DNA from: Flavobacterium restrictum
GTDB lineage: Bacteria > Bacteroidota > Bacteroidia > Flavobacteriales > Flavobacteriaceae
DNA: 64,000 bases
Assembly: GCF_007097245.1 (NCBI RefSeq)
Contig: NZ_VJZT01000008.1
Span: 101,599 to 165,598 of the forward strand
Direction of reading: 5' to 3'
The notes under the pieces were generated by a model. It searched no databases. It was not told the DNA's origin and was given only the letters and a program-made list of their open reading frames with translations. Both the position numbers and the translations under genes were made by a program. Numbering within the stretch: position 1 is the first letter of the stretch; each line of letters opens with the position of its first letter. Below are positions 15,715 to 24,689 of the stretch, one piece after another.

Positions 15715-17871
15715 ATGAACGAAAACATACGATTACTCAAACCCTTATTTAGAGGATTTCCAATCATCATTTTGGTCATGATTTTGTCCGTTTTAGGTGC
15801 CAAAAAATACCTAAATTATGTTACTCCAATGTATGAAAGCACCGCTAAATTAAAGCTAGCCGATGTGCAAGAAGGAGTTCCGAGCGCTAACCTTTTCAAA
15901 GATTTGGATGTATTTGCATCCGCTAATAAAATTGCTACCGAAATTGAAGTTTTAAAATCCGCTACTTTGATGCACAAAACCCTTGCTGAATTGCCTTTTG
16001 ACAAAGAAATTTACCGCAAAGGCGATGTGCAATCCGTAGAGTTATTTGGTAATTCTCCAATTCTAATCGAAGGTACTTTTCAATCTGAAAAAGCATTAGA
16101 CAAACGCTATGGTTTGCAAGTTATTTCTAGAAAAGAATACTTGTTTTTTTATCCAAATTCCAAGCAAGCCATCAAGAACACCTTTGGAAAACCCTTGTCA
16201 ATTCAGGGCGGGAAACTGCTTATCACTTTGAACGAACCTTTTATTCAAAGCAAAAAAGAGCTTAAAATTATCGATTCCTATGCGTTCGAATTTTTGAGTG
16301 AACAAAAAATAATGGATAAAATCAACACCAATCTTGATATTGTCCCTGTTGATAAAGATGTGCCAGTAATCCGAATTAACCTTAAAAGTAACGTGCCGGA
16401 AAAAGCAGCTCTTTTTGTCAACAAGCTTGCCCAAATGTACATACAGGATTATATCGAAAGCAAATTTAAAGCAGCCAATATTACGGTAGATTTTTTGAAG
16501 GAAGAAATAACTAGCTCGAACAAAAAACTTTCGGCTTCTGAAGATAACATTCAAAATTTTCGTGACGACAAAAAAATAGTCAATATTCAGCAAGAAACCG
16601 AAACAGATTTGCGTAAAATTTCGCAACTAAAAATCGAGCAATCGAACATTAAAATGAACCTGAATGCGATTAAAGACTTGAATAAATATATCGCAGCTGG
16701 CAAAACCAATTACCTAGAATTAGCACCAAATTTTGAGGCTTTTACCGATTTGCTTTCGACAGAAATGGTCAAGAATATGAAAAAATTACAGTCCGATAAA
16801 AAAGATTTGTTATTGACCTACACGCCCGAAAACGAAAAAGTAAAAATCATCGATTCCAAGATAAAAGACCTAGCCGACTATCAAGTAGAAAGCATCAAAA
16901 ACACCGAAAGAAATTTACAATTAAAATACAACGACCTTTCAAGCGATATTTCTGAATCCGAAAAAGTATTCATTGGCTTGCCTGAAAAAGAAAAAAAGTT
17001 GGAAATTTTAAATAGAGAATTCAATCTCTACGAGAAAAATTACAATTTCTTGAACGAAAAAAGAATCGATGCCGAAATTGCTAAAGCTGCCAAAATTGCT
17101 TTTCATAAAGTAATTACACCTGCCGAAATATCCAAAACGCCCGTTTCGCCCATTCGTGCTATCATTATTGTTGTCTCGGCTGTACTCGGATTGTTTGGTT
17201 CCATTTTGCTAATTTATGTAGTGCATTTTGCAAAAGCAAAAGTAAATGACGTGTTCACTATCGAAAAAAACAGCACCATTCCTGTCGCTATTGCAACTCC
17301 GTTTATCAAAAATGATCAAAAAATAAAGGAAAATTTCCTAAAAGAAGCCATGCAAATGGAACTAAAAGGAATGATTCAGGAACAAAGCATACTCGTGATT
17401 AGCTCACCAGACAATGCCCGAGAACACCGTTTTCATGCGCAAAACCTAGCTCTTGCTTTTAAAAATCAGGGCCGTAACGTTTTGGTTATTGATGCCACAG
17501 GACAGTTAGAAAACCAGTTTGATGCCAATGCGTATTTTGATTATTCGGATCCTAAATATTTGAGTTACACCAAGACGGTTTTCCAAAAGGAAATCAACGA
17601 AAAAATGAAAAATTTCGAGTTGTGTATTGTACACAATCAAGCCTTGAAGGACGATAAGTTAGCCTTGCTTTTTATGAGTTTGGCAACACAAAATATAATG
17701 GTCATCGACAGCCGAAAAACTGCCGAAAAAACCATTTTGACCATCGAATTAGTTAAGGATGAATACCAATTTCAAAATGTTTGGTTCGTGTTGAACAAAT
17801 CGGGTTACAATCCTAGTTTATGGGCATTGGCCAAAAAGTTTTGGAACAAAAAAACAATTAAAAACGCCTAA
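15715..17871 (+). CDS. Wzc-like polysaccharide co-polymerase with degenerate kinase domain
   Basis: 718 residues: a membrane segment near 16-35, a Wzz-type chain-length domain, a long periplasmic coiled-coil part (about 255-460), the second membrane segment (AIIIVVSAVLGLFGSILLIY, about 483-505) preceded by the Pro-rich motif TPAEISKTPVSPIR, and a cytoplasmic domain with the fold signature of bacterial tyrosine kinases (BY-kinases). The Walker A loop is lost: where PGEGKS-like residues are expected the sequence reads SSPDNAREHRFHAQNLALAF. Walker A' is weak (NVLVIDATG) and there is no Tyr-rich tail. It probably sets chain length and supports export but cannot autophosphorylate. It overlaps nothing; spacing to neighbours is 6-12 bp. 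Confidence 0.88.
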   Translation: MNENIRLLKPLFRGFPIIILVMILSVLGAKKYLNYVTPMYESTAKLKLADVQEGVPSANLFKDLDVFASANKIATEIEVLKSATLMHKTLAELPFDKEIYRKGDVQSVELFGNSPILIEGTFQSEKALDKRYGLQVISRKEYLFFYPNSKQAIKNTFGKPLSIQGGKLLITLNEPFIQSKKELKIIDSYAFEFLSEQKIMDKINTNLDIVPVDKDVPVIRINLKSNVPEKAALFVNKLAQMYIQDYIESKFKAANITVDFLKEEITSSNKKLSASEDNIQNFRDDKKIVNIQQETETDLRKISQLKIEQSNIKMNLNAIKDLNKYIAAGKTNYLELAPNFEAFTDLLSTEMVKNMKKLQSDKKDLLLTYTPENEKVKIIDSKIKDLADYQVESIKNTERNLQLKYNDLSSDISESEKVFIGLPEKEKKLEILNREFNLYEKNYNFLNEKRIDAEIAKAAKIAFHKVITPAEISKTPVSPIRAIIIVVSAVLGLFGSILLIYVVHFAKAKVNDVFTIEKNSTIPVAIATPFIKNDQKIKENFLKEAMQMELKGMIQEQSILVISSPDNAREHRFHAQNLALAFKNQGRNVLVIDATGQLENQFDANAYFDYSDPKYLSYTKTVFQKEINEKMKNFELCIVHNQALKDDKLALLFMSLATQNIMVIDSRKTAEKTILTIELVKDEYQFQNVWFVLNKSGYNPSLWALAKKFWNKKTIKNA

Positions 17872-17877
17872 TCAATT

Positions 17878-19107
17878 ATGAATCGCATCCAGAAAATACT
17901 GTTTTCTCCTTCCTTCTTGGTTCTCGCGGATCAAGTAATTTGTAGCGGAACCAATTTTTTTTTGACATTGGTTTTGGCTCAAAAACTGGATATCAAAAAT
18001 TTTGGACTGTTTGCTACACTTGTGCTTTTAAGCTATTTGGCCATGAGCATAAGCAATGCTTTGTTGATTCAGCCTTTTCAAGTTGCTATTGCAAAAATTA
18101 CACAAAAAAAGGAATACCAAGTGTCATTATTCCTTGGACTAATGGCTTTGCTGCTTTTATTCATGTTGTCAGTGAAGTCGTTAGTCCTTTTTTTACCAAA
18201 AACCAATGTGTATGTTTTACAATCTAATGCTATTATTTGTTATATTCTTGGCTTTTTGATCAATGATTTTTTTAGAAAATTATTCTTGGGTTTGTCCAAA
18301 ATCAAAAGTGCCTTTGTCATGGATGTGCTTTTTACCGCTCTCCTGTGTATTGCTTTTGTGGGCAAACAAAAACTGCAATTGCATGAAGTACTTTGGATTA
18401 TTGGTCTAGCCAACATGGCAACTTCTTTGCCAGGAATACTATTTATTGTTCGCAATTATACCAGACCTGTTTGCTGGAAACAATTTGCCGCTGCTCATTT
18501 TGCACAAGGCAAATGGCTCTTTAGCGTTGCGCTTTTACAATGGTGTTCGAGTAACTTTTTTGTATTGGTATCTGGAATTTATTTAGGAATCGAAGCACTT
18601 GGCGCCTTGCGTTTGGTACAATCTTTTTTTGGGGTAATCAATATTGGCTTACAAACGGTCGAAAATTATTACCTCCCAAAAGTGGCGCAACTGTATGCAG
18701 ATAGTGCTTCCAAAGCCAAAAAATACTTGTTGGAAATTACCACTATTGGTGCCGTTTTTTTTAGTATAATACTCGTTATTTTATTTGTTTTTTCGGATCG
18801 AATTATCGTTTTGGCTGGAGGATTAAAATATCAAAATTACGGCTATGTGGTAAAAATTATGTCCGTTTTATACTTCTTTATTTTTTTGAGTTACCCCGTT
18901 CGCATTGCCATCCGAATATTAGTTTTAAATAAAATTTTCTTCTTTGGGTATGTGCTTTCATTCGTTTCTTCCTTGGCAACTTTTCATTTTTTGCTGCGGT
19001 ATTCTGGGCTTTACGGAGCGGTTTCTGGACTTATTATTAATCAAATCATAATGATTTTGTATTGGCAAAATCAATTGAAAAAAAACTCCTTTCAGTTATG
19101 GAAATAA
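17878..19107 (+). CDS. Wzx-type polysaccharide flippase
   Basis: 409 residues, highly hydrophobic with about a dozen membrane segments along the whole length, the pattern of MOP-superfamily lipid-linked oligosaccharide flippases. The N-terminal SPSFLVLADQVICSGTNFFLTLVLAQKL resembles the family opening, in which the first segment is followed by a Gly/Asn-Phe pair. It should move undecaprenyl-linked repeat units across the inner membrane. It starts 6 bp after the co-polymerase gene and overlaps the following glycosyltransferase by 10 bp. Identity as a flippase is drawn from topology plus context; individual functional residues are not diagnostic. Confidence 0.8.
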   Translation: MNRIQKILFSPSFLVLADQVICSGTNFFLTLVLAQKLDIKNFGLFATLVLLSYLAMSISNALLIQPFQVAIAKITQKKEYQVSLFLGLMALLLLFMLSVKSLVLFLPKTNVYVLQSNAIICYILGFLINDFFRKLFLGLSKIKSAFVMDVLFTALLCIAFVGKQKLQLHEVLWIIGLANMATSLPGILFIVRNYTRPVCWKQFAAAHFAQGKWLFSVALLQWCSSNFFVLVSGIYLGIEALGALRLVQSFFGVINIGLQTVENYYLPKVAQLYADSASKAKKYLLEITTIGAVFFSIILVILFVFSDRIIVLAGGLKYQNYGYVVKIMSVLYFFIFLSYPVRIAIRILVLNKIFFFGYVLSFVSSLATFHFLLRYSGLYGAVSGLIINQIIMILYWQNQLKKNSFQLWK

Positions 19108-20213
19108 TTCATGTAGTATTAGGAAAAGCCAATCCGCAACGGATGAATGGCGTCAACAAAGTGGTGCATCAACTGGCAACACAACAACGTAGTTTTGGCG
19201 AAACGGTTTCGGTTTGGGGAATTTCAAAAGATGGTAAATATAATTTTGAAACCCGCAATTTTGAAACCCGATTGTTTCAAAAACAACGCAATCCTTTTGC
19301 TTTTTCTAAAGAATTAAAGTCGGCTTTAGTAGCTAAAAAAGGGAAAGCCGTTTTCCATTTGCATGGCGGTTGGATTCCGGTTTACTACTCGATAGCCCAA
19401 TTTTTATACCAGCACACCATTGCATTTGTGTTTACACCGCATGGGGCGTACAACACTATTGCCATGAAAAGAAGCTTTTGGTTCAAAAAAGTATATTTCC
19501 GTTTTTTCGAAAAAAGAGTGTTGCAACATACCACTCAAATTCATTGCATAGGAAAAAGTGAAGTTACTGGTTTGAACAAAATTTTTAAAAACAAAAAATC
19601 AATTTTACTTCCGTACGGGTATGAAAACAAACAAAAGATAACGCTCAAAGACACGACCAATGGCACTATCGTTTTTGGGTTTATTGGCCGATTGGATATT
19701 TATACCAAAGGATTGGATACTTTACTCAAAGGATTTCAAAAATTTCATAAAAACCATCCTGATTCCCAGCTTTGGATTGTGGGCGATAGCAATGAAAAAG
19801 CGGCTTTAGAAAAACAAATCAAGACGCATTCCTTAAGCGAATGTGTGACGCTTTACGGAAGTAAATTTGGAAAAGAAAAAGAGGATTTGCTGCAACAAAT
19901 GGATGTTTTTGTGCATCCATCAAGAAACGAAGGGTTGCCACTTTCGGTTATTGAGGCGGCGAGTTTTGGCAAACCGTGCATCGTTACTGACGCTACCAAT
20001 ATTGGCAATTTGGTCGAAAAATACCAAGCTGGAAAAACAATTTATTACCAATGTAGCAAGCAACTCGAAGCCGCCATGAATGCTGTTTTTAAAGGGTGGC
20101 AAATTCCATTAGATTTTTTAGAGATGCAACGCAACTCCATAAAAATGGTCGAAGAAAACTACAACTGGGAAAAATTGATCACACAGTTTCATACTGACTT
20201 ATACAAAATATAA
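19098..20213 (+). CDS. GT4-family glycosyltransferase
   Basis: 371 residues from the ATG at 19098 (MEIIHVVLGKANPQRMNGVNK); an in-frame ATG 12 codons earlier lies inside the flippase gene and adds no domain. It has the GT-B fold signatures: a glycine-rich N-terminal strand region, FGFIGRLDIYTKGLDTLL at the start of the second Rossmann domain, and the C-terminal nucleotide-sugar EX7E motif in NEGLPLSVIEAASFGKP. It should add one sugar to the lipid-linked repeat unit on the cytoplasmic side. A 15-bp exact-but-one tandem duplication at 19242-19271 encodes a repeated NFETR. The stop overlaps the next ATG by one base (TAATG). Confidence 0.88.
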   Translation: MEIIHVVLGKANPQRMNGVNKVVHQLATQQRSFGETVSVWGISKDGKYNFETRNFETRLFQKQRNPFAFSKELKSALVAKKGKAVFHLHGGWIPVYYSIAQFLYQHTIAFVFTPHGAYNTIAMKRSFWFKKVYFRFFEKRVLQHTTQIHCIGKSEVTGLNKIFKNKKSILLPYGYENKQKITLKDTTNGTIVFGFIGRLDIYTKGLDTLLKGFQKFHKNHPDSQLWIVGDSNEKAALEKQIKTHSLSECVTLYGSKFGKEKEDLLQQMDVFVHPSRNEGLPLSVIEAASFGKPCIVTDATNIGNLVEKYQAGKTIYYQCSKQLEAAMNAVFKGWQIPLDFLEMQRNSIKMVEENYNWEKLITQFHTDLYKI

Positions 20214-21502
20214 TGACTACAACAGTTCCCAATCACGACGCATTCCTAAAGCGAATCAACACTTATATGTTCCTTATTTTATTGTTGATGGTAGCCTGTT
20301 TTTTTACGTGGAGCGAAAACATAAACATAACCCGCGCCATAAAAGTGGTGGGTAGAATGGGGTTAATGCTGTCATCGATTGGGGTTTATTATAAAATTAT
20401 TAGGTATGGCGCAGTAAACACAATGGGCTACAAAAACATTTTTTCACCGCTGTTTTATCTTTCGTATATGGGACTTGGCTTCTTGTCTTTTATGTGGAGC
20501 ACCAATCCTGGATTTAGTGCTTTACAATGGTTTATGACGTTTCAAAGTTTGGTTTTTGCTTATTTTTTTATAAAAAGTATCAAAGTACTAGATTCTTTTT
20601 TTGAAGGACATCCTATTCGTTTGTACCACCTTTTAGGCAACACGGTTTTTGTATTGCAATTGATTTTTGTGGTTGGAATGTGGATTGATCCTGACACTTT
20701 TTTCAGGTTGACAAATGGTGGCGAAGAAGCCCGTTTGGGTGGCGTAATGATGAACCCCAATGAACTTGGAATGCTTGCTGGAGTTGGGGTGGCGTGTTTA
20801 ATTTTTGATTTGTATCGAAAACAAAGTAAGGTTTGGACTATCGTCAAAATTTTGGTTATTTGCTATGCATTATTCATGACAGGATCGCGCTCTTCCCTAA
20901 TTGGAGTGCTTCTAATTATCTTTTTTCACATCAATCAAACCAAAAAACAAGGCTTAAAAATGGCCATTATGGGCGGCGTGCTGTTAGTGATTCCCTTTGC
21001 TGTTAACCAAATTATTTTGAAAGGTGGCGACAAAGCTAGAATGGAAGAAATCCTAACTTTGACTGGAAGATTGCCTTTTTGGCAAGCACTCATCAGCGAA
21101 GGATTGCCTCGAGAACCACTTTTGGGTTTTGGGTATATGCGTATTGATTACAAAGAATTTTTTCAAAGTGTCCATACTTATCCCGGCAAAATGACGCACA
21201 ATACCTTCATGCAAGTTTTAATGAATTTAGGATTTATTGGACTTTGTATTGCTATTTTTCAAATGTTTTTTACGCTTCATGCTTTTTTTTCGGAGCCTAA
21301 AGAAACGCGATTAATGCTCATTGGGATTCTAATTCCGGTAATTATCAATTCGTTTACTGAATTTGGAATTTTTGGCGAAAGTAACTATGGAATCCTGTTT
21401 TACCAAATGATTATTTTCTCGGTATCGTTCAAAAATAATGCGCATTTAACCTCGCTACAAAAACTCTATTTGCGAAAAAGAAGACCCGATTTAGTCGTTT
21501 AG
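20213..21502 (+). CDS. Wzy-type O-antigen/exopolysaccharide polymerase
   Basis: 429 residues, hydrophobic throughout with about ten to twelve membrane segments and a larger periplasmic loop in the second half (about 285-330, including GRLPFWQALISEGLPREPLLGFG and HNTFMQVLMNLG). Those two blocks are the Wzy_C / O-antigen ligase signature. The role is to polymerise flipped repeat units in the periplasm. Being inside a Wzx/Wzc/OPX locus favours polymerase over ligase. It is coupled to the glycosyltransferase upstream by TAATG. A TTTTTCCA hairpin and then a strong terminator follow, so it closes the first transcription unit of the locus. Confidence 0.85.
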   Translation: MTTTVPNHDAFLKRINTYMFLILLLMVACFFTWSENINITRAIKVVGRMGLMLSSIGVYYKIIRYGAVNTMGYKNIFSPLFYLSYMGLGFLSFMWSTNPGFSALQWFMTFQSLVFAYFFIKSIKVLDSFFEGHPIRLYHLLGNTVFVLQLIFVVGMWIDPDTFFRLTNGGEEARLGGVMMNPNELGMLAGVGVACLIFDLYRKQSKVWTIVKILVICYALFMTGSRSSLIGVLLIIFFHINQTKKQGLKMAIMGGVLLVIPFAVNQIILKGGDKARMEEILTLTGRLPFWQALISEGLPREPLLGFGYMRIDYKEFFQSVHTYPGKMTHNTFMQVLMNLGFIGLCIAIFQMFFTLHAFFSEPKETRLMLIGILIPVIINSFTEFGIFGESNYGILFYQMIIFSVSFKNNAHLTSLQKLYLRKRRPDLVV

Positions 21503-21520
21503 CGATTCCATTAAAAATAA

Positions 21521-21541
21521 TTTTTCCAAAATATGGAAAAA
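21521..21541. promoter_or_regulatory. TTTTTCCA-N5-TGGAAAAA hairpin
   Basis: Perfect 8-bp arms 21521-21528 and 21534-21541 around AAATA, 19 bp after the wzy stop and 20 bp before a separate GC-containing terminator. It is one of three copies of this shape in the locus. Confidence 0.45.
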
Positions 21542-21560
21542 AAACACTATCATAACACTC

Positions 21561-21589
21561 AAAAAACCCTTGTGAAATAAGGGTTTTTT
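21561..21589 (+). terminator. Rho-independent terminator inside the polysaccharide locus
   Basis: An 11-bp perfect stem (AAAAAACCCTT / AAGGGTTTTTT), 7-base loop and T-run, after the wzy gene. It separates the export/polymerisation genes from the second block of synthesis genes. Confidence 0.85.
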
Positions 21590-21592
21590 GTT

Positions 21593-21608
21593 TTGGCACG
21601 GTTTTCCA
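21593..21608 (+). promoter_or_regulatory. Possible sigma-54-type promoter for the second polysaccharide block
   Basis: TTGGCACG at 21593-21600 is a full match to the -24 half of sigma-54 promoters. The -12 half is poor: TTCCA at 21604-21608 instead of TTGCA, and with a spacer one base short. It lies just after a terminator and 26 bases before the ATG at 21634, where a promoter is needed. A sigma-54 activator gene lies 13 kb upstream. Weak support. Confidence 0.3.
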
Positions 21609-21633
21609 AATAGGTATAGTATAAAGAAACACT

Positions 21634-23997
21634 ATGGAAACTATTTTTAAAACTATTGGGTTCACAATTGCCGAAACAACGAACAATGTTGCTGCCAAAA
21701 AATTGGATTTGTTGTACATCAAAAACCCTGATGGGACACCAAGATGGATTTGGGAAAAAAACCAAAAGCATCCTTTGTTTTTAAAATTCTACGCTACCAG
21801 CAGTTATAGAGCCCAACTATTTGCGGCTGGGATACGGTTTTTGTTTTACCTGAAACTTCAAAAAATAGTTTTTGCGGGAAAATCCTTTTGGGTGACCAAT
21901 CAAACCAATACTTTGTTCCAGCTACAATCCAATTGGGCTTTGTTTACCGGAACGGTTGGCCCTAATAATAAAGCTATTTTGTATGCCAATGCTTGTTTTT
22001 ATAAAATAGCCATGACGCCATCGGCTCAACAATTAATTCACAACGAACACGCCATGTTGCAAGAGGTATGTGGGACAATTCCCAACTTGATAACGCCCGA
22101 ATGTATTCAAATATCGGAGGAAATCATCCAACTAACCGATGTTTCTACCTTAGGAAAACGAACTAACGAATGCACGCTTGCGCACCTCAACCTTTTATCC
22201 AGAATGAGTGTTGTTAACAACAGGACGGTTGCGCTTGAAGATTGGGACTTTTTTACTACGCTAAAAAATGAGTTCCAACTCCTAAACGACACCCGAATTC
22301 CTGCAAATATGATTCGGAAAATCAATTTACTTTTAGAAAACACCAATCCAAATGAAAAAATAACGCTTTCCCTTTCGCATGGCGATTTCACCCAATGGAA
22401 CCTATACGAAGCCGATACAAAAATAGCCCTTTATGATTGGGAGTTGGCTAGTTTTGAGCGAACAAAGGCGTTTGATTATTTTCATTTTATGATTCAAAAT
22501 GGTGTGATGGTCGAGCGAAAATGCTGGTCAGAAATTTACAAAACCATTAAAGAAAATTGTTCTGGTGCTTTTGCAACGACATTGTTCAACAATGAACTCG
22601 AGGAATTAAACCGGTATTTAAAGTGGTATTTGTTGCTCAATTGCCAGTATTATTTAAAAGTATATGCCTCCCAACCCAAATGGCATGCGCAAATAGACTG
22701 GTTACTATTGGTTTGGAACGAAGCCTTAAACACCTTTTTGACCAATCAAAAATCAGCGAGAGAATTGCTTATTATGGACGTTTTTGATTCCCTTCAAAAT
22801 CAGGAATATGCAGGTTTAAAAGTGGGTAACTACTATCCCGAAAAACTGCCTGAAAATGCCGATATTGATTTGATTGTGACCCAAAAAACTAGTAAAAATC
22901 TGATGAATTACATTCAAAACCATGCGTTGGTCGCCAATAGCACCTTTTGCAAAAAATCATTTATGAATAGTGTTTTGGTTTTTTTGACGGACGGCTCTTT
23001 TTTGGCTTTAGACCTCATAACCCAACTAAAAGTCAAAAATCTAGAAATAGGTGACGCCAAAGCAATACTAGCCAACAGTTTTCGCAATAATCACGGCGTA
23101 AAAAACGCTTCGGAAAGCGATACTGCTCGATTTATTGCTCTTTTTTACACCCTTAATGGCGCAAAAATTCCAGCAAAATACCTCGCTTTACAAACGTGTA
23201 TTCAAAATTCAACAGCCCCTTTGGATGTGGTACTCCAAAAAAGTCCAAAAGAAGTGCTTCATTTTATAAAAAAAACCAAACCAAATCGCGCTATGAATTT
23301 CATTAAAAACACGTTAAATTACGGAATTGATACCTTAAAAGATAGCAGTAACAATAGGGGTTTTAGCATCACTTTTAGCGGAGTTGATGGTGCTGGAAAA
23401 TCAACTGTAATCGAAAATATTGCAGTAATTATCGAAAAACGACTTCGCAAGAAAGTGGTTGTTTTGCGCCACCGCCCTTCGGTTTTGCCCATATTGAGTG
23501 TTTGGACAAAAGGCAAACAAAAAGCCCATCAAGATGCAGTAGAAAGTTTGCCAAGACAGGGCCAAAACCAAAGCTTGCTTTCGTCTCTTTTGCGGTTCTC
23601 CTATTATTATTTGGATTATCTATTAGGGCAATTTGTGGTGTATTTCAAGCATATTTTACGCGGTGATGTGGTTCTTTATGATCGGTATTATTTTGACTTT
23701 ATAAATGACAGCAAGCGAAGCAATATAGTGCTACCAAAAAACATTTCTGTTTTTGGATACCGCTTTTTATTGAAACCAAAATTCAATTTTTTCCTTTTTG
23801 CGGATGCAGCAATCATTTTAAAACGAAAACAAGAATTAAGCAAAATAACTATCGAAAAATTGACTCAAGAGTACCAGCTTTTATTCGAGTCGCTTCAGTC
23901 CCAAACTACTTCGACCGTTTATACCAGTATTAACAACGTAGAATTGGAGCTGACCTTGCAACAGATTCTAACCACTATTACTCAAAAAAAATCATGA
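21634..23997 (+). CDS. Three-module protein: APH-like kinase, nucleotidyltransferase-like middle, thymidylate-kinase-like P-loop domain
   Basis: 787 residues. Residues about 60-330 hold an aminoglycoside-phosphotransferase/choline-kinase type domain with the catalytic loop HGDFTQWN near 249 and metal-binding DWE near 268. Residues about 372-530 include NADIDLIV, which resembles a nucleotidyltransferase DxD strand, but I am not sure of this module. Residues about 575-787 are a dNMP-kinase-like P-loop domain: GVDGAGKS at 583-590, DRYYFDF near 690 and a lid-like KRKQEL. It is likely a sugar- or metabolite-phosphorylating enzyme of the polysaccharide pathway; the real substrates are unknown. It overlaps the next gene by 4 bp (ATGA). 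Individually the two kinase domains look active. Confidence 0.72.
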   Translation: METIFKTIGFTIAETTNNVAAKKLDLLYIKNPDGTPRWIWEKNQKHPLFLKFYATSSYRAQLFAAGIRFLFYLKLQKIVFAGKSFWVTNQTNTLFQLQSNWALFTGTVGPNNKAILYANACFYKIAMTPSAQQLIHNEHAMLQEVCGTIPNLITPECIQISEEIIQLTDVSTLGKRTNECTLAHLNLLSRMSVVNNRTVALEDWDFFTTLKNEFQLLNDTRIPANMIRKINLLLENTNPNEKITLSLSHGDFTQWNLYEADTKIALYDWELASFERTKAFDYFHFMIQNGVMVERKCWSEIYKTIKENCSGAFATTLFNNELEELNRYLKWYLLLNCQYYLKVYASQPKWHAQIDWLLLVWNEALNTFLTNQKSARELLIMDVFDSLQNQEYAGLKVGNYYPEKLPENADIDLIVTQKTSKNLMNYIQNHALVANSTFCKKSFMNSVLVFLTDGSFLALDLITQLKVKNLEIGDAKAILANSFRNNHGVKNASESDTARFIALFYTLNGAKIPAKYLALQTCIQNSTAPLDVVLQKSPKEVLHFIKKTKPNRAMNFIKNTLNYGIDTLKDSSNNRGFSITFSGVDGAGKSTVIENIAVIIEKRLRKKVVVLRHRPSVLPILSVWTKGKQKAHQDAVESLPRQGQNQSLLSSLLRFSYYYLDYLLGQFVVYFKHILRGDVVLYDRYYFDFINDSKRSNIVLPKNISVFGYRFLLKPKFNFFLFADAAIILKRKQELSKITIEKLTQEYQLLFESLQSQTTSTVYTSINNVELELTLQQILTTITQKKS

Positions 23998-24689
23998 AAA
24001 CGCTCTTTTTAAAAATCATTCAATTACGAAATCCAACTTTTTCATTTGATGAAACCTTAAGTTCTCGCCTATTGCTATCTTTTATTTGGATTCAAATGTG
24101 GAGTTTTTTGCGGGGATTAAAAGTTCTTTTTTGGTTTCGAAACCCCAAAGGAATGCTCTTGGGAACAGGCGTTTCGTTGACCTACAGTTTTAAAATAAAA
24201 TGGGGGAAATTCCTAAAATTGGGCAATCAAGTACAGCTATCGGCTTTGAGCAAAAACGGTATTCAACTGGGTGACAATGTAAGTATTGGTGCTTTTAGTC
24301 GGGTAATTGTTTCGACTTCGCTTAATGCTATTGGCGACAAAATTGTGATAGGAAACAATGTTGGGATTGGCGAATTTGCTTATTTGGGAGGTGCTGGCGG
24401 ACTCGAAATTGGCGATGAATGTATTGTAGGACAGTACTGGAGTTGCCATCCCGAAAATCATAATTACAAAGACACAACTATCGCTATCCGCCAGCAAGGG
24501 GTTAGCAGAAAAGGCATTAAAATAGGCAAAAATTGCTGGATTGGCAGTAAAGTAACCATTCTGGATGGCGTACAAATAGGCAACGGAAGTATTATTGCGG
24601 CTGGAAGTGTAGTTACCAAATCATTTCCTGACAACAGCATACTTGGTGGTGTTCCTGCCCAACTTTTAAAAAATAAAAACCATGAGTAA
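23994..24689 (+). CDS. Hexapeptide-repeat acyltransferase
   Basis: 231 residues. After an N-terminal hydrophobic/aromatic part come left-handed beta-helix turns (GDNVSIGAFSRVIV, IGNNVGIGEFAYLGG, IGDECIVGQYWSCHPENHNY) and the terminal KIGKNCWIGSKVTILDGVQIGNGSIIAAGSVVTKSFPDNSILGGVPA, the hallmark end of WbbJ/CapG-type O-acetyltransferases. The His in SCHPENHN is at the catalytic position. It should acetylate (or otherwise acylate) a sugar of the repeat unit. It overlaps both neighbours (4 bp and 8 bp), so it is tightly coupled within the operon. Confidence 0.88.
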   Translation: MKTLFLKIIQLRNPTFSFDETLSSRLLLSFIWIQMWSFLRGLKVLFWFRNPKGMLLGTGVSLTYSFKIKWGKFLKLGNQVQLSALSKNGIQLGDNVSIGAFSRVIVSTSLNAIGDKIVIGNNVGIGEFAYLGGAGGLEIGDECIVGQYWSCHPENHNYKDTTIAIRQQGVSRKGIKIGKNCWIGSKVTILDGVQIGNGSIIAAGSVVTKSFPDNSILGGVPAQLLKNKNHE

